A stretch of 51,821 nucleotides of DNA from Defluviitaleaceae bacterium (GCA_009785605.1 WQVY01000008.1:1-51821), one strand, 5' to 3'. Positions 26,811 through 34,845 are shown, counted from the stretch's first letter. The notes: generated by a model from the letters alone, not told the origin. Translations and numbers: made by a program.

Positions 26811-27312
26811 GCTTTGGGATATCATTGACAAAAACGGCAATTCAACAGGCCGCCAACACGAACGTGGCAAGCCCATGAACAAAGATGAATATCACCTAGA
26901 GGTTTGTGTTTTAATCGAAAACGGCAAAGGTGAGTACCTTATATCGCAAAGGGCGCCAAACAAGACGTTCCCAAACATGTGGGAGTTTACGGGCGGCAGT
27001 GCCGTTGCAGGCGACGATAGCATGACTACTGCGTTAAAAGAAGTAAAAGAAGAACTAGGCATAGCTCTCGAACCGCAGTATGGCCGAATGATTAAACACC
27101 ACCTACCATGTGGCAATGCCGAATGCCACGGCTTGGTTGATATATGGTTGTTTAAGCAAAACATAGACATATCAACCGTAATATTTGCCGCTGATGAAAC
27201 GTGTAACGCAATGTGGGCAAGCCATGATGAAATCAATCGTATGATTGGTGAGGGGACATTTGCTACGGGTGGAATATTCGCGTATGTAGATGATTTATTC
27301 GTAGGCATTTAA
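26803..27312 (+). CDS. NUDIX hydrolase (IDI-like)
   Basis: 169 aa. Start ELWDIIDKNGNSTGRQHERG is typical of isopentenyl-isomerase-like NUDIX proteins (YfcD type). The NUDIX box GGSAVAGDDSMTTALKEVKE followed by ELGI keeps REUxEE in the form KEVKEE, but the first Glu of the box is replaced, so activity may be altered. The start overlaps the GNAT gene. Probable substrate is a nucleoside diphosphate derivative. Confidence 0.85.
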   Translation: MAELWDIIDKNGNSTGRQHERGKPMNKDEYHLEVCVLIENGKGEYLISQRAPNKTFPNMWEFTGGSAVAGDDSMTTALKEVKEELGIALEPQYGRMIKHHLPCGNAECHGLVDIWLFKQNIDISTVIFAADETCNAMWASHDEINRMIGEGTFATGGIFAYVDDLFVGI

Positions 27313-27371
27313 ATGCTGCATATTATCGTACAGGGGAGACAAGTGTGAAACATCTGTGAAGCGGATTTTCA

Positions 27372-27413
27372 TACCAACCTATTTGTTCCGCCGACGAAGG
27401 AGGCATGATTTAA
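27372..27413 (+). repeat. 42-nt leader element
   Basis: TACCAACCTATTTGTTCCGC, CGACGAAGGAGGC, ATGATTTAA. It stands directly before the ATG (27417) of the NUDIX-APH gene and holds its ribosome site. The upstream NUDIX gene stopped 59 nt earlier, so here it is not a coding tail. Confidence 0.9.
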
Positions 27414-27416
27414 TTT

Positions 27417-28781
27417 ATGACACTATTAAATACACTATTTATTTTGCCTGACTCAAAGAATGAGCGGGTTTTGGTTCATGTTGATGGAAACCGTTTGCCA
27501 TCATATCTCGAACATGTAGGGGAAAACGTTGCATTTGATGAACCTCAAATATTTAACGATTACTTTAAAAACATTACTGGCATACCCGTTTACAGGCGAT
27601 ACACCTTTAATACCCAAAACTATGTTGTGTTTGTGTTTGAGTTGGCGGACAAGCACAGTGCCACCACGCAAAATGGTTTTGACTGGGTATCGTACGACGA
27701 TTTTATCACCACGGCTTGCAACGCAGAAATATTGGATATCGTTGGCGGCGTCAAACTATACTACAACTGTAGCACCAATATGCCCTGGGTCAATGCAGAC
27801 GGTTTTGCACCCTATTTCAAATGGTTGAGTAGGGCATGTGAAACAAATGGTATCCAAATAAACGGCGAAATAACACAAGTCAAAAATGCATATGTGTCCA
27901 ACGTCTTTTGTGTCCCAACAAGCATAGGCAATGTTTATATGAAAACACCTGGTACAATTTATATAAACGAGCTGCCTTTTACAAAGGGATTGCGTGAGAT
28001 GAATATAAACACATTGCCTGGCTGGGTTGACTTTGACCTTGATATGAACGTTGTGCTAATGAATGACATGGGGGGCAATGATTTACCAGGCCAGTCAGAT
28101 ATAAGCACCTGGGAAGACGTCATCTTAGAGTACGCGCACATACAAAAAAACTCAATCCAGCACATGCCTCTTGAGTTTGAGCATTACGACAACACTGTTG
28201 CCGCCATTTTACACAAGCTCAAAACTTTCCCTATAAAATCCTATGAAATACTTAAAGGGACGCCGTATGAATTGTCACAAGATGAGCTGAACAAGTTATT
28301 AGAACATGCTAATGCTGCCACGACTTTGCTCGAATCAATAAATCATATATCTATACCCGAGACTATACATGGCGGAGATGTAAGGCCAGGAAATATAAGA
28401 GTTGTTAACGGCAAATACATCTTTTATGATTGGGCGTGGGGCGGCGTAGCACACCCATTTATTGAAATCGTTTCTTTTTTACACATTGTAAGAAGGACAT
28501 TCGCTGACGAGCAAACAAAGGAAATACTTATAGATGCATACCTCAAACAATGGCTTGATTATGGAACATACAATGACTTGAAACATACTTTTACTGTGCT
28601 TGCAACGTTGAGAGATTTATTTTTTGCGCTGGTTGACTACGATTGGGTCGAAGCCATTGTGCAGTCGTGTGATGAGGCAATAAGCCCCCTGTCTGCTGAT
28701 GGATGGCTGCTTGAGAAGCGTAACTATTATTTTGCAAATGTCCTTCGAAGGTTTATCGAAACCCCACTGGTAGCGAAGTAA
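27417..28781 (+). CDS. phosphotransferase (APH) protein with NUDIX-like N-terminus
   Basis: 454 aa. Residues about 1-110 resemble a NUDIX-like fold without a recognisable box (PVYRRYTFNTQNYVVFVFEL). Residues about 180-440 are an APH/choline-kinase-like domain: catalytic loop HGGDVRPGNIRV (His318, Asp321) and the metal motif YIFYDWAWGGVAHP. It could phosphorylate an antibiotic, amino sugar or nucleoside. It is last in the run of modifying enzymes and has its own leader element. Confidence 0.75.
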   Translation: MTLLNTLFILPDSKNERVLVHVDGNRLPSYLEHVGENVAFDEPQIFNDYFKNITGIPVYRRYTFNTQNYVVFVFELADKHSATTQNGFDWVSYDDFITTACNAEILDIVGGVKLYYNCSTNMPWVNADGFAPYFKWLSRACETNGIQINGEITQVKNAYVSNVFCVPTSIGNVYMKTPGTIYINELPFTKGLREMNINTLPGWVDFDLDMNVVLMNDMGGNDLPGQSDISTWEDVILEYAHIQKNSIQHMPLEFEHYDNTVAAILHKLKTFPIKSYEILKGTPYELSQDELNKLLEHANAATTLLESINHISIPETIHGGDVRPGNIRVVNGKYIFYDWAWGGVAHPFIEIVSFLHIVRRTFADEQTKEILIDAYLKQWLDYGTYNDLKHTFTVLATLRDLFFALVDYDWVEAIVQSCDEAISPLSADGWLLEKRNYYFANVLRRFIETPLVAK

Positions 28782-28785
28782 TAAA

Positions 28786-28848
28786 GGGGGTTTTGCTACT
28801 GATTTTAATGCGCATGCGCATTGTGTTAAAATCGGTGCAAAACCGGGG
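28786..28848 (+). terminator. long hairpin after the NUDIX-APH gene
   Basis: GGGGGTTTTGC pairs with GCAAAACCGGGG and, inside, GATTTTAA pairs with TTAAAATC around a central ATGCGCATGCGCAT palindrome. It begins 5 nt after the stop. There is no clear T-run, so termination is only likely; a tiny mobile element is an alternative. Confidence 0.5.
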
Positions 28849-28866
28849 TTAGGACGTTGTGTTTAA

Positions 28867-29140
28867 GAAGCAGTGTTCATAGACGGCAATACCAAGTAGC
28901 AATTGCCCATGAAAATCAACTTAATTATATACTTGTACTAATATCTGCGGTTAAATGATCGCTTTTGGCCCAATCATCAAAACTGCCAGCTTGTATAGCA
29001 ATTCACCTTTAATCGGCCCCGCCTATCGCCGAAAAAGCGTTGAAACGTCCGCTATTTTCGGCTCGGGAGGGACCGTTTATAGGGAGAATTGTTATAGTTC
29101 CCACACCAATTTAAGTATTGCCGTCTATGAATACAGCTTC
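28867..29140. repeat. inverted pair flanking the MITE
   Basis: GAAGC(A/T)GT(G/A)TTCATAGACGG followed by CAATAC at 28867-28895 recurs in inverted orientation at 29111-29140, about 85% identical. The MITE-like element 28994-29096 sits between them, as if inserted in an older inverted-repeat unit. Confidence 0.6.
28994..29096. mobile_element. MITE-like element, family A (TATAGC tips)
   Basis: 103 nt beginning TATAGCAATTC and ending GAATTGTTATA, with a long imperfect inverted repeat. The centre holds GCCGAAAAAGCGTTGAAACG, the core shared by all copies in the window. TA at each end may be the target duplication, as in Tc1/mariner-IS630 relatives. No transposase is present. Confidence 0.75.
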
Positions 29141-29278
29141 CAAGACAACAACACGATTATATGTGCCTTTTCTTATGGATGCAAAATATCTTTTTATGCC
29201 CACGTATGCTACAACTGCTCATTCAAAGCATATAGAAAATTACCGCTAGTGCAACATGCCACAAAGGAGTGTGTCTAA

Positions 29279-29872
29279 ATGCAAAATGGTGCTGATAGAA
29301 ACATGATTTTTAATGAGTATAAATTTCTCCGAGATGAAATAATGATGTTATTTCAAATAAGAAATACACTAACTACATTTACAATTACTACGGTTATTGT
29401 GATTCTTGCCTTGTCAGTAAATATAGAGAATTATCTTGTTGCGTTATTACCCTTTCTCATCATAGTCCCTATTTGCTTGAGAACTATATATTACGGTTAT
29501 GCAATGATGAAACTCGCAGCGTATATTGTTGTGTTTTTAGAGCCCAAATTGCCAGAAATACAATGGGAAACACGTAATGCGATAACAATGCCGCATATTA
29601 GGAAAATGAAAGGTGAAACGTTATATAATATAAGCACTACTATTAGGTATCATGAGTTTACAATATTATCGTTTATGACTTCAGTGACCTTTTACTTTAT
29701 TTCCTACATCAGCGATTCGATGTTGTTAAATTGGTATAATCCGATAAATATGCTCCCTATCGTTATTACAATTTTCATTTTTATAGCAACTATATATGGA
29801 CGAAAGAGTGAACGTATAAAGCAATTTTATGTAGACAATTACATGAAACTGTCAACAAATTTTGATGCATAG
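29279..29872 (+). CDS. four-helix membrane protein of unknown function
   Basis: 197 aa, ATG after AAGGAG. Four hydrophobic segments lie at about 33-48, 53-75, 120-145 and 155-175, in two pairs separated by a charged loop (EPKLPEIQWETRNAITMPHI). The C-terminus is cytosolic and basic. It resembles small SLATT/DUF-type helical membrane proteins, but I do not recognise the family. It stands alone between an element-rich gap and the DUF1450-like gene. Confidence 0.65.
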   Translation: MQNGADRNMIFNEYKFLRDEIMMLFQIRNTLTTFTITTVIVILALSVNIENYLVALLPFLIIVPICLRTIYYGYAMMKLAAYIVVFLEPKLPEIQWETRNAITMPHIRKMKGETLYNISTTIRYHEFTILSFMTSVTFYFISYISDSMLLNWYNPINMLPIVITIFIFIATIYGRKSERIKQFYVDNYMKLSTNFDA

Positions 29873-30044
29873 AATGTTTATTATCAACGATCAATGAACA
29901 TTTTAGCCGTAACATTCAAAACTACTTTAATCACAAAAGAAATTAGCATGCCGCCTAGCCAATGATGCTGCTTACACTAAAATGACAAAAATCGAAAACA
30001 ACTTTCTGAGCCTCATGAAATTATATCAAAGTTATAGTCTAACA

Positions 30045-30072
30045 GGGCTACCACACTAATATGTGACAGCCC
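30045..30072. terminator. hairpin between convergent genes
   Basis: GGGCT, CACA and matching TGTG, AGCCC form an interrupted stem at 30045-30072, between a plus-strand and a minus-strand gene end. No strong T-run is visible, so it is a weak candidate. Confidence 0.35.
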
Positions 30073-30090
30073 CGTCTGTAAAATACCAGC

Positions 30091-30315
30091 TTATGCAATT
30101 TCTTCAACTTTGGCGATAAACTCGTCTTTAGTGTCGCACACGGTAAACTCACCGTTCAAAAAGCCGTAGATTTTACCTTGCAATTCCGGCTCGCGGCCTA
30201 TACACCGCCCTATGCACCCGGTGGTATGGTCTTTGGCTTTGACCTTTCCCTTTAGCTCTGTCACGTCAAATCCCGAGCATTTCTTACATACACGTACTTT
30301 CTTTGGTGTTGACAT
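30091..30315 (-). CDS. small DUF1450/thioredoxin-like-ferredoxin protein
   Basis: 74 aa, ATG after AAGGAGG. Cys pattern CKKC near the N-terminus, CIGRC in the middle, and GKIYGFLNGEFTVCDTKDEF at the end. This matches small proteins of the (2Fe-2S) ferredoxin-like or DUF1450 type. It is probably a redox or metal carrier. Partners are unknown. Confidence 0.75.
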   Translation of the reverse strand: MSTPKKVRVCKKCSGFDVTELKGKVKAKDHTTGCIGRCIGREPELQGKIYGFLNGEFTVCDTKDEFIAKVEEIA

Positions 30316-30356
30316 CTTGTGTGCCTCCTTTTATTTTGGGCTTTATTTCAGCCTTG

Positions 30357-30378
30357 TATAGCGAATTAATTCGCTGTA
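30357..30378. repeat. near-perfect 22-nt palindrome with TATAGC tip
   Basis: TATAGCGAATTAATTCGCT then GTA. The TAA stop (30366-30368) of the large MerR gene on the minus strand lies in its centre. A sister copy sits at 49116-49137. The tips equal those of the family A MITEs, so it may be a deletion relic. Confidence 0.65.
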
Positions 30379-33059
30379 TGTTCTTTTGACAATAGTAGTA
30401 CAATCTCGTCTATGATACTGGCTATTTCACGCAGCTTTGAAGCAATTCTTGTGCGTTTTTTCTTGTCTTGCAATGCCTCTAATGTCACGTTAAACCCACC
30501 GCCTATAGCTTCTAAGTCTTCACCGTTTTGGTTGTTCCACATCTCACCGGTTTTTTTGTATAGTTTGCTAACATCCTCTAGATAGCTCATGTCTGGGTTA
30601 AGTTCCTGCGCCCGTTTTAGGAAATCATGACAGCAACTGCCGTTTGTAGCAAGGGCACAAATGTAGGCAGTATACATGTCCCAGCCGTTAAATTCTTCTG
30701 GCTTCATGCCGTCGTATCTGCCGGCTTCGATATCGCTGGCCCATACCCTAAAGGCTTGTGCCCCGAAGCAGAAGTTATCTGTTTTTGCGGTCATAAGCGC
30801 GGGCAGTGCTTGTATGGCTTGTTTGTAAATATGCGAAAGTTGGAGTGTTTGTGTCTTTTCGCCTACAAAAACCCAGCCGCCGGTTGTGTTGTCATGTTTA
30901 TATAATGCATTCTCTAGAGATATCCGCTCCGGCTTGTTATTGTTGCCCATGATATATAGCAGGGTTTGCCCATGTTCTTCATAGCCTACAATTACGCCAA
31001 ACAACCTTGGCTCGCCAAGGCCCCATGCTATAACCGGTATGCCTTTGTCTATATACCCTATTAGAGCCTGTAGGTACATTTCTTTGTTTTTATGCAAGTC
31101 CTTGCCGCTAATGTAGGTGGCGCTATATCCGCATTTATTAAACAAGGCTTCTACAGAGGGTGCTGCCGCGGTGCCAAGATTATAGCCGCTTACGCCGTCG
31201 CCCCGGTATATCTGGTCCAGCGGGTAAAATTGAGTAAACACATCACCAGTCAGCCCTGCAAAAAAAACATAGTCATAGTCTGGCTCGCCCAAGCTTTCCA
31301 TTACATATTTTGCGCAGCCGTTAAACCAGTAATTTTCGCCGTATTCGTCTGTTATAACCCGTTGGATATTGGGGATGATGTTGTTGCTTTGCTTTGTTAT
31401 CATGGCTAGTGCCCCTTCTGTAATTTTATTTTTGGGCCGCCACGCGAGCTGTGATACTTTAATAGAGCGGAAATATTTCAGCGTGTGGCCGTCACTGCCA
31501 AATACAATTGGCTGCGCATCTTCACGGCTCAAGTCCAATGACATGTATGGGAAATTGGTACCGCAATAACGCACTTCGCCATTGATGATACAGGCCAGAT
31601 GCGTTGCCCCTACTATCCAGGTCACACGGTTATACTCGCCTTTGTTTATTTTCCCACGGCTTGGGTAATTGTAATAATCCCTAAAAACCGGCTGGTGAAA
31701 GCAGAGGGATTCTTTAGACAGTGCTGGGTCGGCGTTACCGCCCATGTTTATGCCAAATACATAGTTATGGTCTTTGCTGTGGTGGCCGTGATACATGCGA
31801 AGGCTTTCGCCGCTGTCGGACCCGTTTTGGGAAGGGGCGGTGTTATTGCCTACGCTAAACTCTACATCCACCCTAAACGGAAGTTTTACTTCTATAGGGG
31901 TACCCAGCACCCTGGTGGATATCCAGCCTACATATTCTGCTTCGCCGGTTTCAAGTACTTTATAGTGTGGGCGGTTAATTGGGATTAACTTGTCTAGTGG
32001 TATATCTGCTTCCCATACTACGGGGTTTTGGTTTTCTATTTCTGCAATTGAAATAGTTTCACGCGGTAGCTCTACTGGTTTGGGGAAAAGTGTAACATCT
32101 GGAAGGCGTTTTTTAACAGGTATCATTAACATCACCAGGTCGCGCTTGTCGTCTGGGGAAATCAAGTTTTCCAGCAAAGCCTCGTGGCGTAGGCTCCCGT
32201 CATGTTTATAGTCGACTTCGTAGTATTTATTTTCGTCAAAGCCTGTTATCAAGGCTTGGAATATCTCACTCATATCCTCATCCAAGTACGCATTAACCGC
32301 TGCGAATAAACCGCCAGCAAATGGTTGGTGTATATATGGGCTGTCGTTAATAAAATCATCGTTTGTGCGCAAGATAGCTACATCAACCGCAGCGGTATGG
32401 GATTGAGACTGGGACTGAGATTGGTATTCAAATTGCGTATGGCTGCCGGGCGCACCCATGGGTATCCCCTTTGCCTGGACATAGTTGATAAAGCCTTCTG
32501 CGTCTGAGACTTGGGGGGCGGCCTTGGTATAAGACGTTAAAACCCGCATTGGTGGCAGATATATTATTGCTACGCTTTGGGGTTTTGCCAGCTTGTACGA
32601 CAGGGCCGATAGCTCTTCATAACTGGAGGGGGATTGAGTTTGAGATTGCTGTTTGGGTTGCCCCATTTGCTTCTCCATCCCTTCATACAAAATTGGCAGT
32701 GCAGATATTTTGGTCACACCTTTTTGCTTCATAGCGTGCAAGAACTCATTAACCACCTGGCGCAGCTCTGCTAAGGTATAAATTTCATCATCTATGGCCT
32801 GGATACGATTAACAAATGTGTCAACTACCACGCTCATATCATCGCTTTCATAGATGCGGATTATGTCCTTGACTGGGATTAGCATTTTCCTAAGTATCAT
32901 GATTTGCTTAAGTCGCTCTATGTTTGCGGCATCGTAGTAACGGTATCTCTCTAGGGGTACGCGTATGCTTTGGATAAGGCCTACTTGTTCATAATAACGT
33001 AGGCTGCGGGATGTAAGGCCCAGTTTTGCGGTAAGGTCTGTAATTTTAATTAAATCCAT
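30366..33059 (-). CDS. giant MerR regulator: HTH, GyrI-like, jelly-roll-like and degenerate papain-like domains
   Basis: 897 aa from ATG 33059 (GAGGAG 8 nt upstream). Residues 1-72: MerR HTH (KLGLTSRSLRYYEQVGLIQS). 75-115: coiled coil. About 150-310: GyrI/AraC-type effector-binding domain, carrying a QSQSQSQSH stretch. About 380-560: a beta-rich region that looks like a LamG or jelly roll (FGINMGGNADPAL; IVFGSDGHTLKYFRSIKVSQ). About 565-750: BtrH/C39-like fold with Cys582 (FNGCAKYVMES) but LFGVIVGYEEHG where the catalytic His would stand, so probably a sensor, not a protease. Helical tail to the end. MerR proteins are usually about 130-300 aa. Confidence 0.8.
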   Translation of the reverse strand: MDLIKITDLTAKLGLTSRSLRYYEQVGLIQSIRVPLERYRYYDAANIERLKQIMILRKMLIPVKDIIRIYESDDMSVVVDTFVNRIQAIDDEIYTLAELRQVVNEFLHAMKQKGVTKISALPILYEGMEKQMGQPKQQSQTQSPSSYEELSALSYKLAKPQSVAIIYLPPMRVLTSYTKAAPQVSDAEGFINYVQAKGIPMGAPGSHTQFEYQSQSQSQSHTAAVDVAILRTNDDFINDSPYIHQPFAGGLFAAVNAYLDEDMSEIFQALITGFDENKYYEVDYKHDGSLRHEALLENLISPDDKRDLVMLMIPVKKRLPDVTLFPKPVELPRETISIAEIENQNPVVWEADIPLDKLIPINRPHYKVLETGEAEYVGWISTRVLGTPIEVKLPFRVDVEFSVGNNTAPSQNGSDSGESLRMYHGHHSKDHNYVFGINMGGNADPALSKESLCFHQPVFRDYYNYPSRGKINKGEYNRVTWIVGATHLACIINGEVRYCGTNFPYMSLDLSREDAQPIVFGSDGHTLKYFRSIKVSQLAWRPKNKITEGALAMITKQSNNIIPNIQRVITDEYGENYWFNGCAKYVMESLGEPDYDYVFFAGLTGDVFTQFYPLDQIYRGDGVSGYNLGTAAAPSVEALFNKCGYSATYISGKDLHKNKEMYLQALIGYIDKGIPVIAWGLGEPRLFGVIVGYEEHGQTLLYIMGNNNKPERISLENALYKHDNTTGGWVFVGEKTQTLQLSHIYKQAIQALPALMTAKTDNFCFGAQAFRVWASDIEAGRYDGMKPEEFNGWDMYTAYICALATNGSCCHDFLKRAQELNPDMSYLEDVSKLYKKTGEMWNNQNGEDLEAIGGGFNVTLEALQDKKKRTRIASKLREIASIIDEIVLLLSKEHTAN

Positions 33060-33084
33060 ATGCGCGGCTCCTCTGTAGCTGGTC

Positions 33085-33186
33085 ATACTAATCTCAAATA
33101 AAATCTGAGAATTTGCCCAAATAGAAAATATCAGGTATTAGTGATTTTTCGTTTGGGCAAATTTACATTTTACTTGAGATTAGTAT
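33085..33186. mobile_element. MITE-like element, family B (TACTAATCT tips), in the MerR leader
   Basis: 102 nt beginning ATACTAATCTCAA and ending TTGAGATTAGTAT, with an inner stem TTTGCCCAAA/TTTGGGCAAA. It lies between the predicted MerR-type promoter (33205-33235) and the MerR start (33059), so it is transcribed as a long hairpin in the leader. Confidence 0.7.
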
Positions 33187-33204
33187 CAAGTAAAAGTCAT
33201 TTAA

Positions 33205-33235
33205 AGCTTACCACTTGACCGTGCGTCAAAGTCAA
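33205..33235 (-). promoter_or_regulatory. MerR-type promoter with 19-bp spacer
   Basis: Minus-strand -35 TTGACT (33230-33235), 19-nt spacer, -10 TAAGCT (33205-33210). The spacer holds a dyad TTGACgcacgGTCAA. A 19-bp spacer with central dyad is the hallmark of promoters remodelled by MerR proteins, so the large MerR gene probably controls itself. Confidence 0.75.
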
Positions 33236-33322
33236 GATGTATACCATGCCCAAAAAATAGCAGTTTATTATCGAGTGCATTTGCCATACTAAGCTAGAAA
33301 ACACAAAATGGAGAGTATGCCA

Positions 33323-34231
33323 ATGCGTAAATTTTTAGCTAAGTTTTTTCAGTGGAAAGCTACATTCCTTATATTTATTTTTGCAATATCTGCCGTAGCC
33401 GGTGACGGCGCAAGCGATACAGAAGCATTCTTCCGCCGGGACAAAGAAGCACATGTACCTATTATTATGTACCATCTTGTAACAGAAGACAGCCGCTATA
33501 TAGGCAAATACGGTGTCCGCCCATCACAACTAGAAGACGATTTAAAATTTTTACAACAAAGCGGCTATAACACAGTAGTCATGCAAGACCTTATAAACTT
33601 TGTAGAAGACGGCAAAAGTCTGCCAAACAACCCGATAGTACTAACCTTTGACGATGGAAACTCCAGTGACCATAAATATCTACTTCCGCTGCTAGAGCAA
33701 TACGATATGAAAGCGGTTATTTCGGTAATAGGAAAAGCAGTAGACGAGAATACCGAAAAACATGCCCAAAACCCAGCCGGTAAATACCCAAACCTAACAT
33801 GGTCACAACTAAAAGAAATACAGGCCAAAGGCATAATAGAAGTACAAAACCATGGCTACAATGTCCACGGCCGGGCAGGTAGTGGCAAGCTAAAGCACGA
33901 GTCCGCCGAAGCCTATCACCAGCGGCTTACAGCAGACCTAAAAAAACTGCAAGACCTGTGTCAAGAACATCTAGGGGAAGAACCAACAACATTTTGTTAC
34001 CCGCTAGGCATAATAAGTAAGGGGAGCCAGGCTGTGCTTGAGGAGATGGGATTTAAGGCAAGTTTATCTTGCCAAGAAGGGATTAACATCATAAAACATG
34101 GGGATAAAGAGGGCCTGTTTAAACTAAACAGAAACAACCGCCCAAGCAACAAACCTATCGAAAAAGTACTGGACGATATATGGAATAATGCAAAGAAGCG
34201 TGGAGTTGATAGGGACAAGGTTAAAGAATAA
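33323..34231 (+). CDS. secreted/anchored polysaccharide deacetylase (CE4, NodB)
   Basis: 302 aa from ATG 33323, nine nt after GGAG; ATGs at 33308 and 33317 are too close to it. The N-terminus is a signal peptide or anchor (WKATFLIFIFAISAVAGDGA). CE4 motifs: VPIIMYHLV, LTFDDGNSSD (Asp110, Asp111), HGYNVH (His177, His182) and the later strand FCYPLG. This places it with PgaB-type NodB enzymes, which remove acetyl groups from peptidoglycan or other glycans outside the cell. It diverges from the MerR gene. Confidence 0.9.
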   Translation: MRKFLAKFFQWKATFLIFIFAISAVAGDGASDTEAFFRRDKEAHVPIIMYHLVTEDSRYIGKYGVRPSQLEDDLKFLQQSGYNTVVMQDLINFVEDGKSLPNNPIVLTFDDGNSSDHKYLLPLLEQYDMKAVISVIGKAVDENTEKHAQNPAGKYPNLTWSQLKEIQAKGIIEVQNHGYNVHGRAGSGKLKHESAEAYHQRLTADLKKLQDLCQEHLGEEPTTFCYPLGIISKGSQAVLEEMGFKASLSCQEGINIIKHGDKEGLFKLNRNNRPSNKPIEKVLDDIWNNAKKRGVDRDKVKE

Positions 34232-34391
34232 TTATAATTAAGAATTACTTTGCTTTTTTTTCGCGCAAGGTTTAAAATGATTGTGGCTTGATTATCAAGC
34301 TGATGTGTATTAACAAAGACTGGCCTCGTCAGTCGCCGGAGCTACTTTGTTAATATCGCATTATTTTATCCCGAGAAAGGAGCTGGTTGAT

Positions 34392-34421
34392 TTGACAAAT
34401 AAAGGGTGGTTCTTGTCCTAA
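34392..34421 (+). CDS. possible leader peptide MTNKGWFLS
   Basis: A TTG start nine nt after AAAGGAG gives a 9-residue peptide, MTNKGWFLS, followed 22 nt later by a strong terminator. Alternating stems GTCC/GGAC could be read as an antiterminator. Ribosome-mediated attenuation is plausible but unproven. Confidence 0.3.
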   Translation: MTNKGWFLS

Positions 34422-34443
34422 CCAAAAAAGGACTCGCAAATGG

Positions 34444-34473
34444 CAGGAGGGGTTTTTCGCCCCTCCTGTTTTT
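34444..34473 (+). terminator. strong rho-independent terminator
   Basis: Perfect stem CAGGAGGGG/CCCCTCCTG, loop TTTTTCG, followed by TTTTT. It ends whatever is transcribed before the CD3324 gene: the deacetylase, a leader or a small RNA. Confidence 0.9.
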
Positions 34474-34517
34474 GCATTAAACTTTGAGACTTATTACATC
34501 GAAAGGAGAAAAACATA

Positions 34518-34616
34518 ATGTCACATAGCACATATTTTAGTAACCCATCGGTAGGATTTTTGAGGAGGGTATTTCACATTGAAATACGTAAACGCGAAGG
34601 ACGTTCTCCCACCTGA
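34518..34616 (+). CDS. small ORF overlapping the CD3324 gene start
   Basis: 32 codons (MSHSTYFSNPSVGFLRRVFH...) with AAAGGAG nine nt upstream. It ends 35 nt inside the CD3324 gene in another frame and covers the latter's ribosome site. It may serve translational coupling. No homologue is recognised. Confidence 0.35.
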   Translation: MSHSTYFSNPSVGFLRRVFHIEIRKREGRSPT

Positions 34617-34845
34617 TGTGCTGTCTGAAGTACAAAAATACGCCTGTGGCGCGCTTATATATATTCCCAAGACAGACAAGATAGGTTGGGGCCAATTAAG
34701 CGGTGCACGTGCGGAAGTTATAATACGCAACAAAAACATCATGACAGAGTATCAAAGCGGTACGTCCATATATGAGTTAATGAATAAATACTGCCTGTCT
34801 GAGGCTAGTATCCGCAAAATAGTATATAACAAGATAGCTCTTTAG
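34579..34845 (+). CDS. CD3324-family protein
   Basis: 88 aa with a TTG start, GAGGAGG ten nt upstream. The sequence KYVNAKDVLPPDVLSEVQKY, CGALIYIPK, WGQLSGARAE, RNKNIMTEYQSGTSIYELMN and YCLSEASIRKIVY fits a small Firmicutes family named after a C. difficile protein. The C-terminal half is an HTH resembling a resolvase/Mor-type DNA binder. Role unknown; a terminator follows directly. Confidence 0.85.
   Translation: MKYVNAKDVLPPDVLSEVQKYACGALIYIPKTDKIGWGQLSGARAEVIIRNKNIMTEYQSGTSIYELMNKYCLSEASIRKIVYNKIAL

Larger units (their letters stand above)
28782..29278. other. intergenic region full of inverted repeats
   Basis: It holds a long hairpin (28786-28848), a pair of 29-nt inverted repeats (28867-28895 and 29111-29140) and a MITE-like element between them. 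A 107-codon frame ending just before the next gene runs through the MITE and is not considered a gene. Confidence 0.65.
34232..34578 (+). other. structured leader / possible small RNA region
   Basis: Contains a hairpin TTAACAAAG/CTTTGTTAA (34310-34353) with a nested GACTG/CAGTC, a possible 9-codon leader peptide (34392-34421), a strong terminator (34444-34473) and a second small ORF (34518-34616) running into the CD3324 gene. The pattern suggests an attenuator or an independent small RNA. Confidence 0.5.

Noticed and set aside
28955-29278. 107-codon open frame
   Set aside because: It runs through a MITE and the inverted arms, has no ribosome site, and its sequence has no domain-like pattern; treated as spurious.
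34398-34420. T-box-like AAAGGGTGG motif
   Set aside because: The motif resembles the T-box core AGGGTGGNACCGCG, but the ACCGCG part is missing, the terminator stem does not include it, and no stem I with specifier loop was recognised; the gene downstream is not an aminoacyl-tRNA or amino-acid gene.
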